A DNA stretch of 64,000 nt from Xenopus tropicalis. Taxonomy: Eukaryota > Chordata > Amphibia > Anura > Pipidae. Below the pieces are notes generated by a model that saw only the letters and a list, made by a program, of their open reading frames with translations, searched no databases and was not told where the DNA came from. Where the stretch lies: assembly GCF_000004195.4 (NCBI RefSeq), contig NC_030677.2:100034829-100098828 (forward strand), written 5' to 3'. Positions within the stretch are counted from its first letter, which is position 1. Every line of letters begins with the position of its first letter. The translations under genes and the position numbers were made by a program. Below are positions 1 to 12,874 of the stretch, one piece after another.

Positions 1-2926
1 AATATGTATTTGTATATCTTTTTGGCACATTGATTATTTAACATTATCCAACCAAAATTTTCTAACCTAACCGATCGCATGGTACAAACATTATCGGGAT
101 GATAATTCAGAGTGTATGTATGGCCAAGCTTTAGTTAAAAAGTTATACATCAGATATAAACCAAGAGATAATCAAGGATCTGGTTGCCTGCTAGGACTAT
201 TAAACATAAATACAATGCTATCTAAGGCTAAATGAAATGTATTGTTTAGGTCCAAATATATGGTAGCCAGACCCATGGTGTTTAATAATACTGGGTCCCC
301 AGATGTTGGTAGAGCTGTAAAGAATTAATGCAATAGACCCCTTATCTGTGGAATATATGTACTCCTTTGAATCCATTTAGCCTCATTTAACTACAGATAG
401 CCCCATGGCATAGCAGATTGAGGTATACAAACCTAGTAAACCAGTCATTTTCTCTCCATATACCAGTATAGATAACTTTGGAGTATTTAATAGAGAATTC
501 AAAATAAAACCATTATCACACCCTGGAAAATATGCCCCATAAAAAAGTAGACATCATACTCAGGCTCCTGTACGTATCCTGTAGCAGTAGGTAGGTTGAG
601 GTATGGATGTACTATGGACATCTGGCATGCTAAAAACCCATCCATGTGTGACTTAATGACCTCTAGTGGCTAAACATAAATATGCATACAAAAGAAGGAA
701 ATAATTCCAGGGTAATCGTGTTATTTTTCCCAATGGCTGTATATCAACAATATTGCATATATTTTATACAAGAAATGTGCACTTGCACATATTCCTTGCT
801 AAGGCTAAAGGGGTACATTGATTTCAAGTGCCTAATCTTACTTTATTACTTACTTACCTTACTTTATTAAGTTTTTTTAGTCTAAAGGTGGCCATACACT
901 GCTGACCTTTACAAAACTAGCAGATCTGGGTCCGATGGGCTCTGTGTGTGGGTGGCTAAATCAAACCCAGATGGGCCAACAATTAAATCATACACTGGGA
1001 GCTACGGAGCATCAGTAAACAACTGATTTGCTACTCTTCCACAACCAATTTTAAACCTGAACCATTGTTGAGCCCCACTCATGGGCCAATAAGCTGCTGA
1101 AGGTCTGGATGGCAAAAATCCCTTTGGTGGACCCTTGCAGCCCATCTGAAACAAATATGACAAAACTGCCACCAAAATGGAACTGATAGAAATGAACTTA
1201 GGGTGCTTTTCTGAGTACTTTTGCAATTTGTAATTATTTTTTATTTCTAGCAATTTCTGTGATTTTTCTGAATTTTCCATTTTTAACTGCTAATACCTTA
1301 TTGCTAAATGAATACAAGAAGTATATACAAAGTGCATAGACAGTGTCTCTGACAGTTTGACCTTCAAAGGAATCTACTGAAACTGTCTAAAACGGCTAAT
1401 ATCTCAGAAACCACTAAAAATTGAATGTAAAATGCAAAAGTGCTAAGAGGACTACTCTAAATAGATTTTCATCAATTCATATTTTGGGGTTTAGATCCCC
1501 CTTAAAGCTGTGCATATACCCAGCAGAAGTAAATCTTTTCCTGACTTGTCCACCCATGGGCAGCAGTCCATGTAGATCTGTTGGAAATACTGTATCCATA
1601 GCCCACTGTGCTTTTAGCCACATGGGATTTTAAAGCCTCCCAGATCAATATCTTACTGTGCTATGATCAGACATTAGTTGATGCAGGTATATAAATAAAT
1701 ATATTAATTCTACCTGACCTTTAAGCTTACTAAATCCACTACAGTATAGCTGTAGTTATAAACAGTTACATTTGCATATCATTCTCACATCCAGTATTCC
1801 AGAAGGTACAGTTTAATCCAAGGGTACTAATTCTGCTTCTTTTACCATGTGCTCAACTGCCAATGGATGCATTAAGAATTACTCACAGTGCCCACCACTG
1901 CAGGTTTTCTTTTTTTGACTGACTGATTCAAACCCCCAATCTAATATCACAGAAAATAATGGGCAATCAAGAGCAGAAATGCCAACCAGGATCCGAGGTA
2001 ATCTGAGTGCATCCCACATGGCCACATATATCCTTGAATTTGGGGAAATTTACAAAAAATAAATTCAAAGATTTCCATTGCATATAAAATACCCAAAGCA
2101 ACTTTGGAAAATAGTGGAAAATTCTTTGAGTCCAAAGAACTTCTGACTTTCCTGACTGACCAGTGACTCTAAGGGGCAGATTTATCAAAATGTGAGTTTA
2201 GAGCTTAATAGTGACTTCCATTGAAGGTTACCCAAGCATATCGTCAGATACACAATACATGCACAGATTTTATCATTTCAACTGAATGACCGATCGCCAT
2301 GGTATGAAAATTATCACGATGATAATTTGGACCCCACAATCAATAGGAAACGATGTGCGTGTATGGCCAGCTTAAAAGAGAAGTAAAGGTAAAAACAAAG
2401 TAAGCTTTATCAGAAAGGTCTATATAAATACAGTCATAAGCACTCACAGAAAAGCCGCAATGAGTCCTCTATCAAAAGAAACACAGGATTACTTGTCTTC
2501 TTTTTGTAAACATGGTTTTAGGGTATCAGAATTCCTCTCTTAGAAAAATCCTTCATTCCAGGCCTGGAGTCTACGCAGCTCTCTCTCCCTCCTTTTTTTG
2601 CTCCCCCCTCCCATCAGAATGTATGATCTGAGCTACTAGGCTAGAGCTTCAGCACAGAAGCTACTAAGACCAAGCTAAAATAGTATTTGCTATGTTAAGC
2701 AAACAGAGGGAGCTTCTAGGGCTCTTTGCTCAGGTATGGTAAAGCTTTCTGCAAAATAAATATACTGTAGCATTCTAGGTGATATTTCTGGCAGGCATGT
2801 TGGTGGCCCCATGCACAAGCCAATAAGCTGCCGACTCTAGCTGCCAACTGTCTAGAGGAGCCAAGTCAGCAGTTTTCAGCCCACATTTGGCCACATTTAG
2901 TTTACATCAATGTATTTATCCACTTA

Positions 2927-3022
2927 AGGCTGATGCCACACGCGGCGTAGGGCTGATTTTTTTGGCAAGCGGAAAAACGCTTGCCGAAAATTTCAGCCCT
3001 ATGCCTCGTGTGGCATCAGCCT
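2927..3022. mobile_element. Short palindromic MITE (GGCTGATGCCACAC ends)
   Basis: AGGCTGATGCCACACGCGGC pairs with the inverse ending GTGTGGCATCAGCCT. Central ggcaagcg-gaaaaa-cgcttgcc hairpin. A longer relative lies at 6588-6906. Confidence 0.8.
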
Positions 3023-6000
3023 GAAGCTCAATCCACTTGTCCTAAAGGTACACTAAAGCTGAACAGAGAATTAAGCTAGAAATGCTAAATCCTTTGTTAT
3101 GGTGGGGTGGGGTTGTGTATCAGCCTAGGGCTACCACATCCCTTTACCAATAAAAATCTGTTGGCCAATATGCTCCTGGTAGCCCCCAATTTTTTTTCAT
3201 CTGAATTAGGGGAATGACACACTAGGCAATTAGTTGCCTGTGAGAGATCTCCTCTACCACAGGCAATTAATATCCTGCATATGTTCTCCACCAGTAATAA
3301 TGGGAATCCCCGGTGGGGAAACATATGTGGCTTGGCTACCTTTCAAAGGCAACTTCGGGCTACTTTGTTCCCCACCGGTGAACAGGAGCTGGCCAAGCCA
3401 ACCTGGGACCCTAGCCGGTCACCTTACCCCTGCATTCTCCACCCCCACCCCACATGCACGCAAAAGTGAATAAATGTGAGCACGAGCAATGGCATCATGG
3501 GGGCAAGGGAGCGCAGACCAGGGGTAGGCAGGAGAGGTACCTGAGAAGAACCCCCCAAGGCATTGCTCCTCTTCTGCTTACCTCTAGTTCGACCTTGCTA
3601 GTGAATCACATAATTGCGAATGAATCCTAGTGCCTAGCTAAATTGAATCAAAACCCTTAATATCACGCATCTATTGATCAGTGGATAACTAAAAATCACT
3701 TTTAATTTATGTAGATTAGGGGTCAGAATTGGTTGGGTGAGTTTATCACCTCCAGGGCCATGAAAGCCATGCACTGGCACTTTTTATAAATGTGTTTCAA
3801 CATACAGCGTGAAAATTACATATAAAAGACTGTCATGCATATGTGGTTATTAGTATACATTGTCACTTCCAAACAGGAATTATTTTCCCCCTGCTGGCCA
3901 CATTGTACAAAGAACTAAGGCTAAAAAGACTTTCTCATATGCAACAGTAATATGCAGAAAATGTTTTTACATGGTTCACTATGGTTAGTATAGGTTTTAC
4001 GCAGCAAGTTGAGTTCCACCTGCATTTGGTGGCTCCATGCAGTACACAAAGTACAGACACTATAGAAAAGCATGGGCTGTGTAAGCTTATGTTTCCTGTA
4101 AACTGAATAGAAGACCAACTGCAGCAACAAACCCTTGTGTTTAAGAGCCCTTAAAGGGTCAGTAGCCTCAAAGTGTTACATGCTTTCTGTGTATTGCTAC
4201 ATTTGGATCATATAATGTGTATATTTCTAGTCACCGGAGAGCTGATCTTTATTTTTTGTGTTTTTAATAACTGCAGGTGTGAGTCTTGAGTCTCAAGCAG
4301 GTTAAACATTTAACTGCTGTTCTGTTCTGTGAAAGACTGAAGTAGAATTCAGCGCTCTTCCAGCCAAGACTCCAGTATTTCTAATATACATTCATTAAAA
4401 AAAATCTGTACCGTTTTTATGAAAATGCAATCTCTTAGGTTGGATTACTGATTGCACAAATTACTAGGTGGCTAATGGCTGTACAACAGTGAAATTATTG
4501 GCACTGCTCCAAACTCTGAATGGTGGGGGCAGCAGTGTGCAAGTTTGTTTTATGCCTTTACTAGCTGTTGCCCTGCTGTTAAGGAACTCATACCAGTACT
4601 GATTTTCACTGTAGCCCTGCCGGCAGCCACCTAAGAATTTCTGTGCTTAGTTATCAAAGCTCATGAAGCAAAGAGGGAAATTGCAGGCAAGGGATCATTA
4701 TTTTAATTATGTATTTATTTATTTTAAATGAACGTAAATAGGATTAATTTTAAATGGAGGACGTGGGACCATCAGCGCCCCTTGCCACCAATGTGGGTTT
4801 TGTTTAACCATCTTGCTCCTGGGGGGCCCTGTGATTTCTGATGGCAGCCCTGATTCCCAAGGTGTTGCATGCTTCACAGGGTTCAACAGAACCAGCAGTA
4901 CAGAGAAAAGCAAAGAAAAGACAAAGTACTGTGTACAAGTGCAATTAAAGTTACAAAGGTAAAACATTTGGAAATATTTAATGACTGTATATTGGAAAGC
5001 TGCTTATAATTATATTTGCTTTTATTAGGCTGCATTTTATTCTTTAACTTTAAAGTGTACCCATGTGTCTAACGTTGAGGGTTTCTCTTTAACTTAAAGT
5101 TGCAGGCTCACCCAACAGATTGTTCAGTGCATCCCTTTCAAAAGGTTTGGAAAGATCTGTAGATGATGTATAGATAATTACATTCATAGTACACCAACTG
5201 GGAAGAATCACTTGTATCAGAACACTACAAATCAGCAACATTTGCTATTTATATTTTTTCCTACAATTTTTTTGTAATATATTTAAATTTATTATATATA
5301 CATTTTATTTTTTGTTTTGTTTGACTTCTTGTTCTGTAGGCCCCCAGTTTGAATTTCTCACTTACTCTAGAAACCCAGTAGTGGTTGGAAAGTCAGAATG
5401 GAAGATAGAAGGAGGCACTGCAGAACAGAACTGCTTTCAGATAAGCTATTATTTCTACTACTGGATGTTTTTTCCAAAGTCACACTGGGGCTTGGGGGTT
5501 TTCTTTTATTTCTCCTGCTAGGTGGTGCATGGGATCATGTTTAGCAATGCAAACAATTTCAGAATTCATTTTTTACTATACAATTGTAAAATCTTTCCCA
5601 GCCTTCATGTAACCTGCTTTTTAAAAGGGTAAGGAGGTAGGAAACATCTGAATTAATTGCCTTAAATTTTACCTGGCAGAGAAACGCCTGAAGATACCCG
5701 AAATTATTGGGAGGCAGTATGGGCAGTTCTGCCTGTTTGCCCACTCGCTAAAATTCAGGACAGTACAAGCAATGCTATTAGCCGATGGAGGCACTATCAT
5801 TTTGGGCAGCTGAATGCTCCAGCAGAGGTTTATAGGGTGTTTCTATCTTGTTACCTGCCAACTGTTCTGCTGATCACCAGCTTGGGGGGGGGGAATGGAG
5901 GGGGTGATATCATTGCTATTTGCAGCACAGCAGTAAACAGTGACTGAAGTTAATCAGAGCACAAGTTCACTCCACTTTTTACACAGCATGATAAATATAC

Positions 6001-6587
6001 CCCTAAGTCTCAGAACCCACCATTTAACAACAGAACAAGATAAAAAAGGGGGTGCGTTGAACAGTAAGCCTAAGGGATTTTGGGAATTTTTAGGATTCAG
6101 CCTGTAGATCCAGGTATGTCTGTGTGAAAAAATACATAATTTTGGAAGTTTACCCTTTCTACATTAGCTCAACCGATGAATTAACTCCACAGTACACCAA
6201 TAACTTAAAACCTTTTTAGTAGTCATGCTGCATCACTGAAGGGGAAATTGCCGAGTTCATGAGCCCTGGAGGGACAACCATAACTAGACTCACCTGCACA
6301 CCTTATTGGCCTATCACAAGCAGTCGTTATCCTATGCATTCAACAGCAGGATTGCTCATTAAACTTGAGGTGTGAGCATTTCAACTTGACGTGGTCCATT
6401 CCTAAAGGAATGAGGGTTTGCTGTGGAGATTGAACAAAGAACAGTAAAGTAAGTATAAGCCACTTTACCTCTGTTCAGGGTGGCACCATCTAGAACCATA
6501 CAGAACTCACATGCTTCAGTGTTCCCTGACAATCACTTCAAGATCTGTGGATGCTTGGAAACCATTGCAGTAAAGAGGGCAAAGACA

Positions 6588-6906
6588 AGGCTAATGCCAC
6601 ACAGACATATTCTTGGCAAGCCAAAAAGCGCTTGCCGAGAATACGCCCCGCTACTGTAAATTTATCCTACCTTGTGCCTGTACCCGAATGAATGGAATAC
6701 GCTCCGGTGCAGGCACATGTAGCCGATATCCACCAAAAGAAAGCAAGACTTCATATCTTCGGCGGATATCGGCTACATGTGCCTGCGCCGGAGAGTATTC
6801 TATTTATTCGGGTGCATGCACAGATAGGAGTGTATGGCGCTATTTTCGGCAAGTGGTTTTTGGCTTGCCGAAAATACACACCATACGCCAAGTGTGGCAT
6901 TAGCCT
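6588..6906. mobile_element. Palindromic MITE (GGCTAATGCCACAC ends)
   Basis: AGGCTAATGCCACAC at the left and AGTGTGGCATTAGCCT at the right. Inner arms ggcacatgtagccgatatcc and ggatatcggctacatgtgcc, and the ggcaagc/gcttgcc pairs, give a nearly full-length hairpin. Overlapping open frames on it are not genes. Confidence 0.8.
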
Positions 6907-7124
6907 AATACAACATCTGCACTGCATATGGGGATTAGGACTTATAGTTGGCTAAAGATACATTTTCTTCCTAATGAAAAAAATTGCGGAGAACAAAGCT
7001 ACATATCACATTGGAAAGAATGGAACTCTATTGTAGCAGCAGCAATGTCAATGAATGCATTCTTTATAGTTTATTTTTTTTAATGCAACTAAGTAAATTT
7101 ATGGGTGTTAAACATGCAAATTGT

Positions 7125-7880
7125 ACAGGTTTAGGGTTCCTTATTAAGAAACCTGTTATCCAGAATTCTCAAAATTACAGGAAGGCAATCTGTCCAGGGT
7201 CCATTTTAAAGGAACAGTAACACCAAAAAATGAAAGTGTATAAAAGTAACTAAAATATAATGTGCTGCTGCCCTGCACTGGTAAAAGTTTACTTCAGAAA
7301 GTCTACTATAATTTATATAAATAAGCTGCTATGTAGCCATGGAGGCAGCCATTCAAAGGAGAAAAGGCACAGGCACATAGCAGATAACAGATAAAACACT
7401 ATTGTATGCTACAGAACTTATCTGTTATCTGCTATGTAACCTGTGCCTTTTCTCCTTTTTTTCCAGCTTGAATGGCTGCCCCCGTGGCTACACAGCAGCT
7501 TATTATATAAATTATAGTAGTGTTACTGTAGCAAACACACCAGTTTTACCAGTGCAGGGCAACAGTGCATTATATTTTTATTACTTTAAAGCGCTCTCAT
7601 TTTTTGGTGTTACTGTTCCTTTAATCAAGTAGTTCTAATTTTTTTTAAAAATGCTTTCTTTTTTCTCTAAAATAATAAAACAGTATCTTGTAATTGATCC
7701 TAAGCTGGATACAATATATAATGTTTAAATGATTTTTAGCAGACAGTTTATGGTGATCCAAATGATAGAAAAAAAATTAAAAAATACCAATTTCTAAATG
7801 TGCATATTTCAGTAAGGGCCCGAATGCATAACTAGAACAAAAACAGTAGCTCAGCTGGATAGCCTTATCTGGAAACATCT
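7125..7880. mobile_element. TACAGGTATGGGA-type MITE interrupted by another element
   Basis: The left piece (acctgttatccagaattctc) and the right piece (aataataaaacagtatcttgtaattgatcc, gatttttagcagac) match the 25275-25582 copy. They are separated by the TTAA-flanked element 7206-7624. Confidence 0.65.
7206..7624. mobile_element. T2-type MITE nested in an older MITE
   Basis: TTAAAGGAACAGTAACACCA to TTGGTGTTACTGTTCCTTTAA with long inverted arms (gcagataacagataa / ttatctgttatctgc near the centre). TTAA ends fit T2-family MITEs. Confidence 0.85.
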
Positions 7881-8214
7881 CTTATGTCAATACACACAGG
7901 TACAAGATACAATATTGTGTGGCATTCAGCCTTTTTTTTTTTTTTTTTATTACATATATTTATATATTGGGAGTGCTGCCTCCGGGCCCTTGATGCTGTC
8001 AGCTCTACTACATTGGTACAAAGATGCAAAAAGAGACAGTGGCCAGATATTAGGACTGGCTGAGAGAGGAAATATAGCTGAAGTCACAGCCCAGTGACAT
8101 AGTATCCTGCCTTGTTAATCAAGAAAATAAGTTGCCAGTGGCAAGGATGGGGTAAATATATTCAGCAGACCAGGGGAAGTAAAGCTAACTGCAAACTCAT
8201 AAATCATATCAATT

Positions 8215-8480
8215 TTTATAATTTTTCATAACATAAAAAGTTACCTATAGGTTGTGTTTATTTTTTTTTCAGCTCATAGGTCTGCATTTGTAAACATTAC
8301 TTGAAGTTCCTAAACCTTCTCAACCTGTCAGTTATATTTTCTAATGCTAATGGACTACTGCTGCACAAATATGGCAGCCCCCTTAAAGAGGAACATGGGT
8401 GGGATCAGGTAAGTAATGTAAAAGCATTGGACAAATTCTTTTATGACAAAATTATAAAGAGCATGCAAAGACAGTGCTAT
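8215..8480. repeat. Dispersed repeat shared with 63640-63900
   Basis: Shares the order ctgcatttgtaa, gaagttcctaaacct, ctcaacctgtcagttata, ctaatgctaatggac, actgctgcacaaatatggcagccccc and gaggaacatggg with the right end of the window, in the same orientation. Class unknown. Confidence 0.75.
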
Positions 8481-9818
8481 GGCAGAATTATAAGGGCTTA
8501 ATTTCTGGTGTCAGTATCTCTACGTTTCTTGCATGCAAAGATGGGTTTGGTCACCTAACATATAAACCCCACCCAAAACAAATGAAAATACAGACAACCA
8601 AATTTTCGTATTTAACTTTTTATTTTGGTCAAGGTGGTGGTAGGTGGGTCCTTGGTGTCATACATTACAGCTACACAAACCCTGTAAAAAAAAAAATAAT
8701 TAAGAACAGGAAAATCTTCATGTCAGAGGCCAATAAACCAAAGTCTACTGCTCCATTCTTGTTATATCAAGTTGCAGGAGAGCAAGAAGGGCACTTTTGT
8801 CATGCAGCAATTTCAAACCTGCAATTTATCTGGCTACTGAGGGTTAATTACCCTGGCAATGAGGATAATTATATTTATGTATAGGGGTAGAGATATACAG
8901 ACACACTGAATAAAAAAAGTAAAACTGGACTGCATTTTTGTCTGCCAGGGTCATTTTTATAGTGATATTCAAGATATGGGATTTTGTTTAACTGATTTGC
9001 TGAGCCTGTTGGGTCTGAAGGCTTTGTCCCATATATGTCTTGTCCTTTTACAGAACACCAGTGCTCCCAAATCAAGTATTTAATTATAGATCCATCTATA
9101 AAAATACTTAAAGTTAACAAAAAGGTGAACTTTTTCTTCTCTCCTACAACTTATTTTTAAATAAATAAATGTATTATTTATCAGACAACAGGGCTCATTT
9201 TCAAGCCCTGGGGTGGGGGAGTGAATGAGCACTTAGTGTGTGTCTGTTAAAGATTGCTGCCTTTTTTTGCATGCTGCAACTGTATTGTAAATGACCCCTA
9301 ATGTAAAATTCTGAAAATGTTTTTATGGCTAATTAAACTTAGGCATAAAAATATATGTAAACTGCACAAGACAAGATTCCAACACACAGGTATTAAAGAT
9401 ATAAATGGCATTGTAATTAATGCATGTAGGAGTAAATATGTTTTGTTAAACCTTTGTGTACAACTGCATATTTTATCTGCTCCATATACAGTCCATTGTA
9501 TAATTTTTTGGCAGCCCCTAAGTTAATTCAGCTCTGTTTAACATGGCAATGGTGTTTGTGTAAGACAATTATTTCTATTTTTTCACCACTGCAAAAAAAA
9601 AAAACTAAGACACTAAAATGCAAAAAATCATAGGGGTTCCTTTGCCATTACAAATAATGAAAAGCAAACCAAGTATGTCATACTAACATGACAAAAATAC
9701 CTTTTTTATGAGAATCTCATGTGTGCTACTCAAAATCTCAAGGTAAACTAGGAGGAATTTTTTCATATGTATGGTATTTATAGAATCTACAATTTATTTT
9801 TTTTTTATACGGACCTGT

Positions 9819-9941
9819 TCATTCCAGGGCTTTGACAATAGCTTCACTAGCTTCAACATTAATAAGAGCCTCTGCTTTTGCAGCTTCATCTCCAGCGCTC
9901 TGCAGCTCTGCCTGTGCCTTTTCCAAGTTTGACTTTGCAGT
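9819..9941 (-). CDS. atp5f1d: atp5f1d coding exon 4 with stop
   Basis: 123 nt after acceptor CCATAG. Encodes TAKSNLEKAQAELQSAGDEA to IVKALE, then TGA at 9821-9819. This is the C-terminal two-helix hairpin. A short 3' UTR with AATAAA (minus strand, 9793-9798) probably follows. Confidence 0.93.
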   Translation of the reverse strand, partial: TAKSNLEKAQAELQSAGDEAAKAEALINVEASEAIVKALE

Positions 9942-12787
9942 CTATGGGAAAGAGCAGTTGAAGTAAGACATTTGCAGAATCATTTTCCCCCCCAAGAACC
10001 ATCTGTATACACACTGTCTCATCCAACAAATTAACTTTTTTCCAACATGCTGTCATTTGCTAGTTAAAGATTGCTCCCAAACCAGCTCAGTGCAAAATAT
10101 TTAGTGAAATCAAGATATAGGTACTTACACTAAGGTCTAACATGTCCAGTGTCACTGCCTCTTCAGCCAGGAGTTGCACAGAAGAGTCTGCATTTACTGT
10201 TACTGAACCACTGCTCACTGGTACAGAAGGGGAAACAACATGTACATCAGAACACACACATCTATGGATATCAAATCACTGCTTTGGTGCTAGGGTCAAT
10301 TACCCTAAGAAAAAGGTACATTTTAAGGACTACAATGGAGAGGTTCATGACAAAAAGGTTAAAGGGGTTGTTAAAATTAACTTTGATTCGGAGTGGTATT
10401 TTAAGACAATCTGCAACTGGTCACTTTTTTTAATCATAGTTTTGCAGTGGTCAGACTTGGAATTGGACAAATATCTGGTGGTTAGGACTTAGTTAGCCTG
10501 TAAACCAAGCAGCAGTTTGGAAGTCAGAATGAAAGGTGCCTATTACAGGTTATACACAAATATATGCAACAAAAGTTAAGAATAATGTTAAAATGTAAGC
10601 CTTACAGTTTTTTTGGATGCAGGGTTAGTTACAATCTGATCTACAATTTCTGCAAACCAAGAGATAGAATAGAATGGGTAATTGTAAAAAATTGTAAACT
10701 AAGAAAAGTGTATTTAAAGATAAACTTATTAAATGAGTAAAGGTAAACTTACATTCCAATATATTATCATACCCCCAACCATAACACCACATACGTATGA
10801 ATCACACAACCCTTTTCATACTGTAAGGCAGTGCTGTCTAACTGGAGGCGAACGGGCCAGATGTGGCCCTCCAAATGGATTTTCATGATCCCCAGTCTCA
10901 TAAGAGACACCACAGACTTCACTTTATGACATTATCATTTTAATTTAAACTAGCCCTCCAATGTGCTGTATGGCATGTTGGAGGGCTAGCCCACTACATG
11001 TAATAAGACAGACACAACTGCTGTGAGTATTAGTACAACAAATACTATGGTACACTACAGGTAAGGTACTTATGTTGAACCCATAGCTAGGAAGGGAAGA
11101 AACAAGTGAAATAAGCATGATGTAATGAAAAGTACAAATGAATGAGGGAAAGGGAATGTTATTCATCAAAGAACATTGGAGGTGGTAATGCTTGAAAATA
11201 ACAAAACCAGACTAGCTTTATCTGGATGGTGCTGTGTAAAGCACTATTTACTCACCAAAATATTTAGTTGCACCACCATCATCACTGAACACTGTTACAA
11301 TGCCTGGCCTGAGAACCTGTAGAGTTGGGACATGGGCTGGGAGAATCCCAAACATTCCTGTCAATGTGGGTACATCTACCTGTTTCACACTGGCACCACT
11401 GTAGAAAACCTTTGAAGAGACAGCACCATTATCAGCATTAGGCATAGGTTTCAGCAGACACAAATTGAAGGATTACAACAGCCAAAACCTAAAAAATAAA
11501 ATAGACGTTTGCATAATGAAAGGATATATTCATTAGGAGGAGTTGGTCCACGTACTGTGGCACTGTGGCAAATCGATTCAGGCAGGCAATAGCAAAGGCC
11601 AGTAAAGTGCGCTTTTAATTACATTTACAAATATTTATATTGCACAGTTGTTTTAGAATACCATGTTCTTTCATTATAAAAACCTGTTATGGGATATGTG
11701 GCATTATGGTCACAGAATACCAGGGACCACTAGCTGTAGGAAAATACACAAGTGTACCTTTCCCAACAGCCATTAGTAGTAGGAAAGCACTTGTGGTAAT
11801 TCCCAGTACTGTGTGCGGAGAAGCTGTCATACCATCTACAAATGTAAACACAGTGAGTGTAATTATAATATAATATATATATATATATATATTTTCTATT
11901 AGGCAAGTTTTTAGGCTGTCGCAGAGATGTGGCTCCCTATGTTTTCAGGCACAGAGGTAAGAGGAGACAAGCAGCACCCTTTACATAAACAGATTTATTT
12001 ATATGCAGGAGTTCTACTGCCATACAAATGCACAAAATAGAGTTATACATGTTGGGGAGCTCAGAGATCCCCTTGTGACTTATATGAGATACCAACAAGA
12101 AAGGAAATCTGAAACCACTTCAAAACACAAGGTCAAGAGAACTTCAAGGTGACTTCCAATATCATTAGGTTGCCTTTATGGGTCACTATAAGTCACTATA
12201 TTGGAAACCATAAATAAAATGACATGTTAAACACATCCCTCACTGTATAAGCAGTTTGATATTTCATTACAATATTCTACCACAACCATCTTGAGTTGAA
12301 CCATTCAATATATTGTTACTTTAGCACATAAGAATGTTTGAAACCCACATGTCCCACTGGCAAACGCCAATGACATTAGGGCCCAAACATAGTTGGAACT
12401 GGCACTAAGCTCTAGTGTTACAGGTCCTGTTGGTTACAATGTAGGTCACTGGTTCCATGTGCATAATAATAATACTATTATTCCAATTGTGCACTAGCTA
12501 AAACTACCAGAAATTAATTACACTTATACTAATACTAACTGCAAAATACTAGACACCGCCAAACAACTTTCACTTTCCTGCTGCAATACAAAATGCACAG
12601 AGAGCTACAGACTGCTCGCTTCCTGTAGGCACACACACACAATAAATACATGCTCCTTAGTCACCTGAGTCGGGGAAGCGAATGTGAAACTCATGGCAGG
12701 GGCCCCCGCAGGAGCTGCTTCGGCATATGTCCGAACCTGGCTAAATACAGCCCGGCGGAGAGCGAAGAGAGCACGGGCAGACAGCAT
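9819..12787 (-). CDS. atp5f1d: ATP synthase F1 subunit delta, mitochondrial (4 coding exons)
   Basis: Subunit delta of the F1 central stalk (homologue of bacterial epsilon). It links the gamma/c-ring rotor in the mitochondrial matrix and is needed for ATP synthesis. Coding exons on the minus strand are 12787-12665, 11409-11256, 10217-10129 and 9941-9819, giving 162 aa against 168 in human. All junctions are GT-AG and in phase. Residues 1-21 form an Arg-rich, acid-free mitochondrial presequence (MLSARALFALRRAVF). The mature part holds MSFTFASPTQ, VKQVDVPTLTG and AHVPTLQVLRPG of the N-terminal beta-sandwich, then AEEAVTLDMLDLS and a C-terminal helical hairpin ending IVKALE. The ATG at 12787 is chosen because it opens the presequence; an in-frame ATG lies upstream, but the extra residues it would add are not presequence-like. 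A possible AATAAA lies on the minus strand at 9793-9798, about 20 nt past the stop. It is head to head with cbarp, as in human. Identification is secure. Confidence 0.95.
10129..10217 (-). CDS. atp5f1d: atp5f1d coding exon 3
   Basis: 89 nt after acceptor TACCAG. Completes the split Val codon and encodes SSGSVTVNADSSVQLLAEEA to MLDLS. Donor is GTAAGT. Ends in phase 0. Confidence 0.93.
11256..11409 (-). CDS. atp5f1d: atp5f1d coding exon 2
   Basis: 154 nt. Follows acceptor TCAAAG and encodes VFYSGASVKQVDVPTLTG through ATKYF. Ends with one base of the next Val codon before donor GTGAG. This is the conserved beta-sandwich core. Confidence 0.94.
12665..12787 (-). CDS. atp5f1d: atp5f1d coding exon 1
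   Basis: 41 codons from ATG to CAG: presequence plus the start of the mature chain (SFTFASPTQ). The donor is CAG|GTGACT. Ends in phase 0. Confidence 0.93.
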
Positions 12788-12854
12788 GGTGAAGCCGGCT
12801 TGACTGTGACCGAACGCAAGGACACCGGATACCACCTCGGGCCCAACAAGCAAA

Positions 12855-12874
12855 GCACCATGGGATATGTAGTG
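12855..12874 (-). promoter_or_regulatory. ZNF143/THAP11-type promoter motif of atp5f1d
   Basis: The minus strand reads CACTACATATCCCATGGTGC. This is close to the ACTACAnnTCCCAnnnTGC element found in many housekeeping and mitochondrial promoters. It sits about 70 bp upstream of the atp5f1d start codon. A weaker plus-strand match (ACTACACCCACCGGCGTGC) lies near 12915-12933. The motif is visible; binding is inferred. Confidence 0.5.

Larger units (their letters stand above)
1..9780. other. Gene-free region downstream of atp5f1d
   Basis: No conserved coding exon recognised. midn, the next gene in human, is not visible here. Contents include MITE ends at about 63-150, 883-1010 and 2283-2375 (GCCATACAC family), palindromes at 2927-3022 and 6588-6906, nested elements at 7125-7880, and a dispersed repeat at 8215-8480 shared with the right end of the window. 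The stretches 3.0-6.5 and 8.5-9.7 kb hold nothing I can name. Confidence 0.55.

Noticed and set aside
1..9780. midn exons expected by synteny
   Set aside because: No ubiquitin-like or other midnolin-type coding segment was seen on either strand; the gene probably lies outside the window.
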